Assembly: GCA_023614405.1 (NCBI GenBank)
Contig: CM042697.1
Coordinates: forward strand, 469,074,792-469,138,791
Length of the DNA: 64,000 bases
Origin: Avena insularis
Taxonomy: Eukaryota; Streptophyta; Magnoliopsida; Poales; Poaceae
Direction: 5' to 3'
Under the pieces are notes generated by a model that saw only the letters and a program-made list of their open reading frames with translations, did not search any database and was not told the origin of the DNA. Of the stretch, positions 13,341 through 26,600 are shown piece by piece; position 1 is the stretch's first letter; each line of letters opens with the position of its first letter. Position numbers and translations under genes: made by a program.

Positions 13341-16300
13341 ATGAAGAGAAAAGCCGAGGCACATAGCAAGACATCAAAGAAAACTGCCAAGATGCTCAAA
13401 ACCAATCAAATATGCAATATGTCAAGGTAATTATTATGTTAGTGATCATAAAACTTTAATAGGGCTATGTGAGAGGATTAGCCAGTCTGTCACCCCTTGA
13501 ACTCCAATCCTGCCTCAGCGCCCCTGTTTCCCAACTAAAGCATAGATCATTGACCTACAGAAAAAAATAGTAAGCTTTGAATCAAGTAGACTAATAAAAA
13601 ATATATAGACAGATATCTAATAGTTCTGCCTTCTTATATCTGATAAAATCATATCAGTGCTAATATGTTCATTGGCTGATAAGTTAACTGTGTCCAATAG
13701 ACTGAAATCATTGACCTTCATTGTGCATGCCTCAGTTCTGGTAGATCACTGATTTCAGCATTATATGTGCCAATTGTCTGAGGTTTATCGTCCATATACT
13801 TCCATTCAAATTTCCAAACAAGGAAAAAATTCAGAGAATAAATTATATGAAAAAAAAGGATAGCACATGATTGTCATAACTGCAATTCACTAGACATGAT
13901 TTCAAAATTCTTTTTTTTAACCAAAAATACATGTGTCAATATAGGGAAACAGTAAAAATGGCAAGATTGGCAAGGATGAAAAAAATTAAGGACAACAAAA
14001 GGAGAGAGCCTACAATACTACATGGAGATGAGCCAGAATGCACTACTGTTCAAAACGAACAAACTAATGACCAGGAGAGGTAACGTGTATAAACTCGATT
14101 CATCATATAATACTATACTTGCCTTTTAAAAAACTAAAAATTCCTCTTCAGCACAAGAAATTCAATGGAATTAACGACAAAACAGAGGCCAAGTAGGAAA
14201 AGAAAACTCGAACTAATTACTAAAGGAGACCAAGTGCCAAAAGAAGATGCCAACGGAAAGAGGTAATCTATAGTTGTATACCATTTTGCATAATCTGTAT
14301 ATTCAGGCATTGATATCTAGCATAAAAGATAATGCTAAATAATGAACAGGTCGTCAAAAAGAACTGATATGAAGATTTGGAACTTTGGAAAACCAACTTG
14401 CACGTGTGAACATTGCGGAGCAACTTTCTGGTATGAAGAAAGAACCAAGGGTAAAGGCAGCAGCAACCCCACATTTGGACTATGCTGCCAAAATGGAAAG
14501 GTCAAATTGCCAGTATTAAAGGAGCCGCCAGCTTACCTTATGAAATTGCTAAGGAAACAAAATGGGAAGAGGTCAAAAAACTACGTGCAAAATATTAGAT
14601 TGTATAACTCCATGTTTGCTTTCACATCAATGGGAGGAAAGATTGACAAAGAAATAAACAAAGGAAGTGGACCTTATGTATTCAAAATGAATGGGCTGAA
14701 TTACCATCGGATTGGAACTCTTCTACCAAAAGAAGAAGGAGACAAGCCACGATGGGCTCAGTTATACATCTACGACACGGAAAACGAGGTCAACAACAGG
14801 ATAGAAGCATCAACGGTTTCCATAGATAAGAGGAAGTCCTTAGATCCACACATCGTTGAAGGCCTCAAAAATATGTTGGATAGAGACAATATACTAGCAA
14901 AAACATTCAGAATGGCGAGAGATAGATTCAAAGAAGGTGATTATCATGACGTGAAACTGAAAATAATCAATAAAAGGCAGAGAGATGGAAGGCAGTATAA
15001 CATGCCATCAGCATCTGAAGTGGCAGCCCTCATTGTCAATGAAACAACAGAAAATAGACAAGGGCGTGACATCATCGTTCAGTACAAAGACATGAAGCCC
15101 AGAAGAATATCCGAGAACCATCCAAAATTCATGTCCATGCAATATCCATTACTCTTTCCCTATGGTGAAGATGGGTACAGAGAAAAAAATACATATTAAA
15201 AGAAGGTGCAACATGCAAGAGAAACAATGTTACAATGCTAGAATACTATGCATATCGGATACAACAGCGCATGAACCAAACAATGCACTTGATGTTGTGT
15301 AAAAAGCTAACACTGCAATTCATCGTAGACGCCTTTGCATGCATTTTACATTTCAGGCTGGAGTGGATAAAGAAAAATCAAGGAAAACTAAGAACAGATC
15401 TATATGCTGGCTTGCAATGATTGAAGGGGAGATACAAGAGCTGACATGGTAGGGAAGAGAATACTACTTCCATCAACTGTCACGGATAGCCCGAGGTACA
15501 AAAAACAAAACTTCCAAGATGCCATGGCAATATGTAGGTGGGCCGGATACCCCGACCTATTTGTGACGTTCACATGCAATGCAGCTTGGCCAGAAATTCA
15601 ATCTATGCTATTAGAGGTAGGGCAAATAGCATCGGAAAGACCTGACATTGTTGACCGAGTGTTCCACATAAAACTAAAGGAGTTCATGAGAGACATAAAG
15701 GAAAGGAAATACTTTGGAAAAACACTAGCAAGTAATGATCTCTAACTTACACAGCAAAATTTCCTATATAAAGTAACTAACAGTTGTTGTCTTGATTGCA
15801 GTTATATACACAATAGAGTTCCAAAAAAGGGGTCTACCACACGCCCACATAGTCATATTCCTTGACAAGAAAGAGAAAAGTTACAAAAATCCAGAACCAG
15901 AGCAGGTAGATAAGATAACAAGCGCAGAGATCCCGGACAAGGAAATTGATCCAGAAGGTTATGCAGCGGTAGAAAACTTCATGATGCATGGACCATGTGG
16001 GCAGGCCAATACAAACTCACCATGCATGATTGATAACAGATGCATAAGAAATTTCCCAAGACAATTTAACAGAAACACAACCATAGATGAAGATGGATAC
16101 CCAGTATACAGAAGGCGCGACGATGGAAGATACATAGAGAAGGGAGAAGTGAAGTTGGACAATAGATACGTGGTCCCATACAATAGAGATCTACTGGTAA
16201 AGTATCAAGCACACATAAATGTCGAGATATGCAACAGATCTCTCTCAATAAAGTACCTCTTTAAATACATAAACAAGGGTGACGACCAAGCTACGGCTGT

Positions 16301-18647
16301 GATAGAAAATGATGAGATCAAAAGTTACCTCGAGTGTACATACATCTCAGCACACGATGCGTGTTGGCGAATATTTCAATTTGAGATGCACTTCAGAGAT
16401 CCCTGTGTTGAAAGGCTGCCTTTCCACCTACAGAATGAACAACATGTTATCTTCTCAGACTCTGCAGACTTAACAAAGATAGTAAGAAAGGAAAGGGCGG
16501 GAATCACTAAGTTTACACAATGGATGGAGACAAACAAGCAGTGTGAAGAAGCAAGAAAAATGACATATGCAGAGTTCCCTTCAAAATGGGTGTGGAACAA
16601 AGGAAAGACAAAATGGAGCAAGCGTAAAAAAGGAAGATCTGTTGGAAGGATTTACTATGCCCATCCAGCAAGTGGTGAAAAATAATACATGAGAATGCTA
16701 CTTAACGTCGTCAAAGGATGCACCTCTTTCGAAGACATAAGAACTGTCAATGGAGTTGTCCACAGATCATACAAGGCAGCATGTGAAGCATTAGGGTTTC
16801 TCGATGACGACAAAGAGTGGATTGACTGCATCAACGAGGCATCAAGCTGGGCAACTGGAAATCAGCTACGACAACTTTTCACAACCATCTTATGCCACTG
16901 TGAGGTTACAGATCCAAAAACTGTGTGGGAAACATGTTGGGAAGTTCTAAGTGAAGACATGGAGTACAAACACAGAAAAATATTGAACTATCCTACGTTG
17001 CGTTTAACAGAAAAACAAAAGAAAGACTACGCATTGGTGGAAATAGAAAAGCTCATGAGAGAGACTGGAAAGACACTTAAGGAATACCCAGGAATCGAAA
17101 TGCCAAACTCTTCAGGTCTAAAGGAACTTGGAAACAGGCTGCTCAATGAAGAGAAAAACTACAACAAACAGGAGCAAAAAGATGAACATCTAAGTATCTT
17201 TGGTAATCTGAACTCTGAACAGCTGCACGCATTTGACTCCATAATCGAATCAGTAGACAAGGATTTGGGAAAACAGATTTTTGTGGACGGATATGGTGGT
17301 ACAGGGAAGACATACCTATGGAAAGCAATCACAACAAAATTGCGTTCCGAAGGAAAGATAGTCCTAGCGGTGGCATCATGTGGTATTGCAGCTCTACTTC
17401 TACAAGGAGGAAGGACAGCACACTCAAGGTTCCATATCCCTCTAATACTTACAGAAGAGTCAACATGTGACATCAAGCAAGGTACACACTTGGCAGAGCT
17501 AATAAATAATACATCGCTAATTCTATGGGACGAGGCTCCAATGGCAAACAAATTATGTTTTGAGGCACTGGACAGAACCCTTAGAGATATATTAAGACAT
17601 AAGAATGAAAACAGTAGCGAGAAACCATTCGGCGGAATGACAGTGGTTCTAGGAGGGGACTTCCGCCAGATTCTTCCCGTTCTGCCAAAAGGAAGAAGAC
17701 ACAACATAGTCAGTGCATCCATTAAAAGGTCCTATCTTTGGAAACACTTCAAAATATTAAAACTAAGAGAGAACATGCGACTCACTTGCATGACAGATAA
17801 GGAGACCGAGAAAAGACAAGTAGCAGAATTTGCAAGCTGGATTTTGAATATTGGAAATGGAACAACAACATCACTAGAAGGTGAGGAGTGGATAAAAATA
17901 CCAAGTGACATACTACTGAAGAAGGGAAATGATCCAAAGAAAACAATAGTTGAAAACATCTATCCAAATTTGCAACAAAGATATCGCGAGCGAGAATTCT
18001 TGGAAGAAAGAGCAATACTATGTCCTAGGAACGAAACAGTAAGCGATATCAATGAATATATAATGGATCAGCTACAAGGTGAGTACACAATTTACCGTAG
18101 TTGTGACACTGTATGCAAAGCTGTTACTTTAAGTGAAGATATAGATATGCTATATTCAAAAGAGTTCCTAAACAGCCTGAAGTTCCCGGGAATTCCAAAT
18201 CATGAGATCAGACTAAAGATAGGACTGCCGGTGATGCTGATGCGTAATATTAACCAGAGTGCTGGGTTATGCAATGGTACACGGATGACAATAACTCAGC
18301 TTGGAAGAAAATTCATCGAAACACAGATTATAACAGGAACCCACATAGGTGACAAGGTGTATATTCCAAGGATAATCATGTCACCGACTGAATCACCATG
18401 GCCATTCTTGCTAAAAAGAAGACAATATCCTATCAGTGTGTGTTTTGCTATGACAATAAACAAAAGCCAGGGGCAATCTCTAAACAGGGTAGGACTATAT
18501 CTACCTAAACAAGTTTTCACACATGGTCAACTATATGTAGCATTCTCAAGGGTCACAAAAAGGGAAGGACTACGTGTAATGGTAGACGATGAAGAAAGCA
18601 AAGAGGATGATGCAGTCAAGAACATAGTATATAAAGAAATTTTCTAA
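13341..18647 (+). pseudogene. Helitron Rep-helicase (RepHel), frameshifted
   Basis: This encodes the HUH Rep nuclease joined to a Pif1-family helicase that drives Helitron rolling-circle transposition. Exons: 13341-13426, 13945-14079, 14152-14262, 14350-15731 and 15802-18647; all joins keep frame. An N-terminal basic part leads to a Cys cluster (CTCEHCGATFWYEE), then a Helitron-like N-terminal domain. The Rep site HAH (GLPHAHIVIFLD, about 15836) and the two-tyrosine motif YLFKYINKGD (about 16250) are present. The helicase has Walker A GYGGTGKT, Walker B LILWDEAPM, GGDFRQILPVLP and the end motifs TINKSQGQS and YVAFSRV. Damage: an indel in the A7 run at about 15183-15189, a second frameshift near 15415-15425, and TAA at 16683-16685 where related proteins have Tyr (GE-Y-RMLLN). 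The helicase half (16689-18647) stays open for 652 codons. Typical full length otherwise. Confidence 0.93.
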
Positions 18648-19097
18648 AGGTACAAACCAAATAAAAACTTCTGTATCATCATTCTTATATAATGTTGTTT
18701 GCATTTTCGATAAGCATAAGTAAATGGAGATTTATTAGCTGCAAAAATCTTAAGATTAAAATATCTGATTGTTTTCCACTATATGGCAGGATGGAAATGC
18801 TCTACTACGAACTACAGATGCATTTCAGCTGAAATAAGTGTTTATATTATATATACTTCATATTCCGTGACTTTTACATACTATATCTACATTTTTTATA
18901 TTTACAATGCAGTCTGTCTTTTTTCTATCTTTTGATTCATAATTACTTTAAATGCTGGGTACTTAAATTTGTTGCATATAAATGGGGATGGGGGGGCCTA
19001 ACACTGCCGATGCCGGTCCCAAGCCCGGAAAAAGTGGAGGGGGCATTAAAAATAAAAATATGCAGTTAATAACAATATTACATTAAAATATATATTA

Positions 19098-19220
19098 CTC
19101 CTTACGACCCAAATTAGTTGACTTAGATTTGTGTAGATTTGATTGTATCTAAACATGATTTATTATTACATTCATCTGTATCTTGACAAATTTGAGTCAA
19201 ATAATTTGGATCGTATGGAG
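19098..19220. mobile_element. Stowaway-like MITE, degenerate (123 bp)
   Basis: Left end CTCCTTACGACCC and right end GGATCGTATGGAG, with TA on both sides (19096-19097 and 19221-19222). Same family as 7419-7541 but more mutated. Confidence 0.82.
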
Positions 19221-20147
19221 TACTTTAATTAGATGGACAAAAATAAGTAATCATTCGGATAAACATAAACATGGAAAAAACTAAATTTCATCGGACAAAC
19301 ATATGATAAATGAAAAAAAAATAGATTACCAAATTGTTCGATCTAGGCATTAGAAAAACTAAAAATCTGAAAGCAAGTGGTACTAATTCATGGTCATGTC
19401 CTCACCGGATCCAGCAAACAACCACCACCAGTAAATTCATTCGGACGCGCAGATTTCTCCGGCCGCGCAGTCCACCGGCCGCCTTTCTCCGGCGCATCGA
19501 ATGAAAACCTGCAGGATCCAACTACTTCCCTTACGGCATTGAGCCAAGATCCTACAACGGCTGAATCTCAAATTAATTGTTGGATGAGGGACAAAAGCAA
19601 GAGAGCCGGCGATTTGGTGCTGCGGGGATAAGCAGATTTGGTGGAGTAGTAGCTGGAGAAAAATGAAGGATGGAAGTGGAATCGTGAACATTGGGATTAA
19701 TACATGTGCACAGACAAAGGGACAGAGAGAAAGAAATGTTGTTTATTGAGGAAAACTGATATCTTTTTTTTTTGGGAGACGGAGGGAGGAAAATGATGTC
19801 TTTTATTTTAAATGTGTATCAAGTATAGTCTTAACATTTAAGTGCCAAAAAATTAGGTGGACACAATGTTTTCAAACTGTCACAGCAAACTATATCTAAT
19901 TATACATCTGAAAAAAAATGGTGCCACATGGTTTTTATTTATAAAGTTCTACAAAAAAAACCATGATATCAATGAGTGTAGGCGTAATATTACTTTAAAA
20001 AATACTTTTTCTAAGTAAAAGGACCTCCATTCAAACTGCAAAAGCTAGAATGTTTTAATAGGAAAAATACTAGGATCAAATTAAATTAAAACTTATATAA
20101 TAATAAGATAGACGGAACTAAATCGGTTCATAATATTTAAAGTAATA

Positions 20148-20216
20148 CTCCCTCCGACCCATATTAGTTGACTCAAATTTGTCTAGATTTGGTCAACTAA
20201 TATGGGTCAGAGTAAG
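20148..20216. mobile_element. Stowaway-like MITE, short internal-deletion form (69 bp)
   Basis: CTCCCTCCGACCCATATTAG pairs with its inverse near 20190-20210, with TA at 20146-20147 and 20217-20218. Only about 70 bp long, so the middle seems lost. It sits just before the Helitron 3' hairpin. Confidence 0.82.
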
Positions 20217-20253
20217 TACTACAAATGAAAGAGAGAGAAAACATATAGTAAGT

Positions 20254-20283
20254 GCCCGCGCATTGCGCGGGCCCCTGTGCTAG
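20254..20283 (+). other. Helitron 3' terminus: hairpin and CTAG
   Basis: GCCCGCGC (20254-20261), a 3-nt loop, GCGCGGGC (20265-20272), seven bases, then CTAG at 20280-20283. This is the terminator hairpin of Helitrons. T at 20284 completes the A|T insertion site. Confidence 0.92.
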
Positions 20284-20533
20284 TTTATAACAAAAACAGA
20301 ATAAAGAGACAGGAAGCCGGGAGACGCGTAGCACTACCCAATCCCCTTTTTACAGGTTACACGCATCCGTTTTTCAGAGGTAAGTAAGAAAAACTTGCGT
20401 CGTCCGAGATCGATGAGCCCGACCAGAACACACGCTCACAGCCAGCTAGCGCCACCTTTACTTGCCTTCCGCCCCAAGTTTCTCCTCTCATACACGGCTG
20501 TCTTCCTTCCCAAGCACACGACACACTCTTTCC

Positions 20534-20540
20534 TATAAAT
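20534..20540 (+). promoter_or_regulatory. TATA box of RIN4/NOI-like gene copy 1
   Basis: tcctataaattc lies about 145 bp before the start codon at 20679. The same box is conserved in the other copy at 38335-38340, in a well-conserved promoter (cacacacggctgtcttcc, caagcacac). Confidence 0.7.
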
Positions 20541-20678
20541 TCAGTGAGCCACACCACCGCCTTCTTCTCCTAGTCAGTACCTCTCTCTTCTATACTTGGA
20601 GACTAGGTCTCGTGCGCTAGCTTTCACAGGCGAGTAATTAAGTCAACGGGGCTCACCATTACTGGCCAAGGCCTTACA

Positions 20679-23600
20679 ATGGAGGTATGCATGGTTCCCT
20701 GAGTATCATCAAGAGCTGTCATTGCGTTTGGCTGATGGTTACATGCTGATATGTGATGTGCTCCGATCGATCTATTTCGCAGGATGCGAGAGGGATGATT
20801 ATACAGTATCGGCAGAGGATACCGGCTTTCGGGGAATGGAACTACGACCACGGCGTCGACGACTGGTCCGTGCTCACCCAGCGCTTCGAGTCCGTCGGGA
20901 TGATGCAGCAAATCCCCTTTCCCGTTCACAACAAACAACCCTGCCGCAAGGTACGTACATATATAGATTTATTAATCTCTTCCCGTTTTGCGCAAATTTA
21001 TTATATGCAGATGTAAGTTTTCCATTTCTGCAGATATGATTGCCCAAACCTAGTATACTACATATCAAATTAGCATTATCTTCAAATTCATATATGATCT
21101 AGTATGCTACACTCCCTCTATTTAGAAATATAAAACATTTTAGCTTTGTGAAATAAATATATTTAGAACATATTTACTCTGAACCTTTACGAACATATAC
21201 ACTAAAAGACATCTAGATACATTCAATTCACAAAGCTAAAGCGTCTTATATTTCTAAACGAAATAAGTACGTATATACAATTAATCTACCTTAGCTACAT
21301 AATTATTATTTTCATGCGGGGAGTTACATTATTAATTAATTAATTAATTAACAGTGTTGAGAATACCATTACCACTTCCCCGGCTAGAATCCACTCGATC
21401 CGGCCTTGCTCTGGAAGCTAAAATCAGTCGTGGGCTTGCAGCATACTCCAAACTATTTAGTCAACTAGGGTCAACGGTCAGTGCAGTTATGTGGCTACAC
21501 ACTAGTGGAAACGAGGTCTTTTGTTGATTCCGAAAAAGGGCTTTAACACCGGTTCTTCTACGAACCGGTGTTAAAGGAGGGGCCGTACCAGCGTGGCCCC
21601 TGCGGCAAAAAAGGAGCCCCACTTTAACACCGGTTCGTGCCACGAACCGGTGTTAAAGGTCCCTGCGATGGTTTCGCCTTCCCTTTAACACCGGTTCGTG
21701 GCATGAACCGGTGTTAAAGGGGGGGCTATATAAGACACCACCCTAGCCCACACACACCCCACTCTTCCATTCTTTCACATTTTGGAGCCTAGCAAGAGGG
21801 TGTGAAGAGTGCTAGTTTGTGTTTTTTTCATATGCACTAGAGGTGTTCGGTGAAATGCCCGAGAGCTCAAAATAAGCTTTCTTGTTGCTCTTTCCGTCTC
21901 GGTCGAGGTCGGCAACTATAGTTTCATGTGTCATTGATGTACTATATATATAAATGGTCATCTCCCTATTATTTTTTGATATATACTACATATTAATGCA
22001 GATGAATCGGCAATGGATGTACGGTGACCGCCGCACTTCCGAGTACATTACGGGCCTCCAAAATTTCATCGTTGTGGCTAATGCAAACCGTGGTCGCAAT
22101 GGTTTTATGTGCTGTCCGTGTGTTCACTGTCAGAACAAGAAAGACTACTCAAATACCAGAACCATTCACGCCCACCTGCTTCGATCCGGTTTCATGCCCA
22201 GCTATAATTGTTGGACCAAGCACGGAGAAAAAGGGGTTATGATGGAAGACAACGAAGAAGAAGAGGATGATGACAACTATCATAATATGTATCCTGAATA
22301 TGATGATAATGCAACGGAGGTAGATAATGAAGATCAAGAGGGAGCAGATGGGCCCGCTGATGACGATCTTGGTCGGGCCATTACTGATGCAAAGGAAGAA
22401 TGTGAAACTGAAAAGGAGAATGAGAAGCTGGAGCAGATGTTAAAGGATCACAAAACATTGTTGTATCCAACTTGCGAAGATGGCCACAAAAGGCTAGGTG
22501 CCACACTGGATTTGCTGCAATGGAAGGCAGAGAATGGTGTGACTGACAGCGCATTTTCAAAGTTGTTGGTAAAAATGAAGAATCTTCTTCCAAGAAATAA
22601 TGAGTTGCTCGACAGTACATACCAAGCAAAGAAGGTTGTCTGCCCTCTAGGATTAGACGTGCAGAAGATACATGCCTGCATTAATGACTGCATCCTCTAC
22701 CGCGGTGAGAAGTACGAGAATTTGGATGCATGCCCGGTATGCACTGCACTGCGGTATAAGATCAGACGAGACGATCCTGGCGATGTTGAGGGCGAGGCCC
22801 CTAGGAAGAAGGTTCCCACCAAGGTTATGTGGTATGCTCCTATAATACCACGGTTAAAACGTCTCTTCAGAAATAAAGAGCATGCCAAGTTGTTGCGATG
22901 GCACATGGAAGACCGTAAGAAAGACGCGATGTTGAGACATCCCGCTGATGGGTCACAGTGGAGAAAAGTCGAGCGAGAGTACCCGGACTTCGCACGTGAC
23001 GCAAGGAACTTAAGGTTTGGTCTAAGTATAGACGGCATGAATCCTTTTGGTGAGCAGAGCTGCAGTCACAGCACCTGGCCTGTGACCCTATGTATCTATA
23101 ACCTTCCTCCTTGGTTGTGTATGAAGAGGAAGTTCATTATGATGCCAGTGCTCATCCAAGGCCCGAGGCAACCTGGCAACGACATTGATGTGTACCTAAG
23201 GCCATTAGTTGAAGAACTTTTACAGCTGTGGGCCAAACCAGGTGTACGTATGTGGGATGAGCACAAAGGGGAGCCATTTGACCTACGCGCATTGATTTTC
23301 GTAACCATCAATGATTGGTCTGCTCTTAGTAACATTTCAGGGCAGACAAACAAGGGATACAATGCATGCACACACTGTTTAGATGATACTGAAAGTGTAT
23401 ATTTGGATAAATGTAAGAAGGTTGTGTACCTAGGGTATCGCCGATTTCTTGAACTCTGCATCCAAGAAGAAAGAAAGGCAAGCATTTCAAACGTCTGGCA
23501 GAAACCCGGAGGAAGCCTGTCCTCCGTACCGGTGAGGAGGTATTTGGTATGGTCAAGGACCTAGAAGTAATCTTTGGAAAAGGTCCTGGCAGTCTATCTG

Positions 23601-26600
23601 TTCCGAATGACGATGCCGGACACGCGCCCATGTGGAAGAAGCAATCTATATTTTGGGACCTACCCTATTGGAAAGTCTTAGAGGTCCGCTCTTCAATCGA
23701 CGTGATGCACGTGACGAAGAATGTTTGCGTGAACCTGCTAGGCTTTCTAGGAGTGTATGGGAAGACAAAAGATACACCGGAAGCACGGCAGGACCAGCAA
23801 CGTCTGAAGGCCCCTGAAGAGCCTATGCATCCTGAGAACGAGAAGGGTAAACGATGCCACTTAACTCCTGCCAGCTACGCTCTTACCAAAGCAGAGAAGG
23901 AAATCTTTTTTGAATGTCTGAGCAGTATCAAGGTCCCGTCTGGCTTCTCGTCGAATATAAAGGGAATAATAAATATGGCAGAGAAAAAATTCCGGAGGAC
24001 TGGGCTCCATCGGCAAATCCCTGAAACTGGCCGTAGTGGTGTCCCTGCTCTCGAAAGGAGGTAAGGCATAGCCTCAAACTGGCTGGAGGACTGGACTCAC
24101 AAGGATGCCTATTTATAGTACAAGCAGTTCGACATAGTGTCGACACTTACGAAATAATGTCGACACTCATCTTTAGTCCCGGTTGGTGTCTCCAACCGGG
24201 ACTAAAAGTTCATCTTTAGTCCGGTTGGTGACACCATCCGGGACAAGGTACACGCCGCACGACATAATGTCGACACTCACCCCTATTATTAGTGCTGACT
24301 CGTGTTTTTTGTCCCGGTTGGTGTCTCTAACCGGGACTAAAGGTTCATCTTTAGTCCCGATTGGTGTCTCCAACCGGGACTAAAGGTTCATCTTTAGTCC
24401 CGGTTGGTGACACCATCCGGGACAAGGTACACACCGCACGACATAATGTCGACACTCACCCCTATTATTAGTGTTGACTCGTGTTTTTTGTCCCGGTTGG
24501 TGTCTCCAACCGGGACTAAAGGTTCATCCCGCCATTTTTTCCCGCCATTTTTCTTCCCGCCATTTTTCTTCCCGCCAGTTCTTCCCGCCATTTTTCTTCC
24601 CGCCATTTTTCTTCCCGCCAGTTCTTCCCGCTAGTTCACTATATATATATGTAGGGTTGGCCTCCATTGTCATTGCACATCTCTAGACTCATATCTGCAA
24701 CCTCATCACTCTCTTTCCCATGGCTTCCACCGTAGCACTAACCCCCAGGGAGGCGGAGGCGCTTTGCGCCTCGAACTACCCCTGCCCGCCGGGCTACTGT
24801 GTCCCCGTCGGCTAGATGCTGAGCGTCGGAGGCGTGCCGGTTCCTCCTGTTCCTCTAGGTGTGGCGCGCCAGATGGTCATCACGAACCACTACTACTTCG
24901 AGCTCACGCCGGAGCAGCGGAGGAATCCCAGATGGCATCCCGACTATTTCCCTACTTGGGAAGCCTTCTTCGTGGATCGGCGTGAGAGGGCGCTCGCCAG
25001 GCACGAGGAGGACGGCCCACCTCCTCCTAACTTCAACGAGGCCGGCCGTCGGCTATGGTGGCGCGGTCGGACTCTCCAGAGCGTCATGGCCTATGACACT
25101 GCCGCCGACTCTAACCCCCGTCTGCGCTACCCTCAAGTCCAGCCCACGCGCTACCCTCAAGTCCAGCCCACGCGTACTCTCCAGAGGTTCAATTACGAGC
25201 GACGGCGGCAGCGATTTAATGGCGAGTATTACAGGTGTAGGCAGGAGCATGACTGAATCACTCCAACATTCCGAAACAAGTTCGGCCGATTGTTACTTAA
25301 TCTGGCCATGTATCTTAATTTTCAGTTCTTTTATGTATCTTAATTTTCAGTTCTTTTATGTATCTTAATTTTCAGTTCCAGTTCGGCTTTATGTAACTTA
25401 CTATTAGTTGGCTATTAGTTCGGCTTTATCTGGTATATTGATTATGTCTCGAAAAAACCTTCACAAAATGACCTATCTCATTCGAGGTTTCTTGGCTTTC
25501 GGGTCAAATGACCAATGTTATGGCTAGAATCAAGGCATAGTTTGTGATAATATGGCCATATTGTACATACATGTGCATCATGGCATGGCAAACAATGTTG
25601 CAAGAGGAAGTTTTCCTTTTTATCGCACCAAAAAGGCATTTTCCATTTTCCGAGCATAAAAAACGGACGGTTTTGTGAAGCAACCACCAGATGGCTAATT
25701 CAAAAAACCACCAACACATTTTACAAAAATACTAGACCACCTTATATGCACAATGTACCAACAGGGGGATCTGAAACCTTTCCGTCCACCTCTGGTAAAA
25801 AAGACAAATTCCTACCGAATCTGCAGGAAGTGGGTCAGATATGAACTACAAGTACATGATACGATGCTCATGATTTTTTACAAAAATCATTTTTAGGTTC
25901 ACAATATGCTATTTTATCAAAAAACAATGCAACTTGAGCGAGGCTTGGTGAGATTCAAGTGTATACAAAAGATGCGACATTTAAATATCCAATCAATTCA
26001 AAAATGTTAATACAAAAGATGCGGCATTAAAATATGATTTGATCTAATAAAAATCACTTTTTAGATGCTTAATATTTCTTATGTTCAAAGTTTTAGGATT
26101 TAACAATTTATTTTTGTTTGAATTGAATAATCAAAATTTATATGTAAGTGTTTTAATTATTTTGAAAATTTTCATGTAAAGTAAATATAAAATGATTTAC
26201 ATGAATGGATAGATATTATTTTTCTGGAAATTATGATATATTATTCATATTTTTCTAAGTTGAAATGAAAAAGATATGAATTTTCTAAATTCATATCATA
26301 TTTTTTGAATTAAAAATGCCCCTTTAATGCATGAAATAAATGTTTCTTTAACACGGTTCCAGACAGAACCGTGTTAGCAAGATTATTCGTTTCCAACACA
26401 CCCGCTTTTTAACACCGGTTCACCTGGAACCGTGTTAAAGGGGTGTAATAAATGCGCTGAATGGAATCCCTTTAACACCGGTTCCAGCCACGAACCGGTG
26501 TTAAAGGGGGGGTATTTATTTCACATTCCCCTTCCTTTCTTCCCCCCAGCTGAGCCAGATCGATCGAACACACCGCCGGCCGCGCGCAGAGAGACGAAGC

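Larger units (their letters stand above)
18648..20253. other. Helitron 3' non-coding region
   Basis: AT-rich DNA with two degenerate Stowaway-like MITEs. A short GC-richer patch at 19380-19640 has an open frame rich in Ser/Pro that I do not recognise; it may be a captured host fragment, but evidence is lacking. Confidence 0.5.
6701..20283 (+). mobile_element. Autonomous-type Helitron, 13.6 kb
   Basis: The left end is TC at 6701 (TCTATTATATACTAAAAGC), preceded by A. The right end is CTAG at 20280-20283, followed by T, with a GC-rich 8-bp hairpin seven bases upstream. This is the Helitron signature (5' TC, 3' CTRR, insertion between A and T, no target duplication). Inside, in the same orientation, are an RPA1-like single-strand-binding gene and a Rep-helicase gene, the standard gene pair of plant Helitrons. 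The Rep-helicase is broken, so the copy probably cannot move alone. Four Stowaway-like MITEs have inserted, which suggests some age. Its right end lies about 250 bp upstream of the TATA box of the RIN4/NOI-like gene that follows. Confidence 0.92.

Noticed and set aside
16683..16688. Reading the two halves of Rep-helicase as separate genes
   Set aside because: The stop falls inside a conserved stretch (GE-Y-RMLLN) and both halves are always one protein in Helitrons; a nonsense mutation explains it.
24170..24520. CRISPR-like array of regular repeats
   Set aside because: The repeats are palindromic transposon subterminal units with period 179 in plant DNA; no spacers or cas genes.
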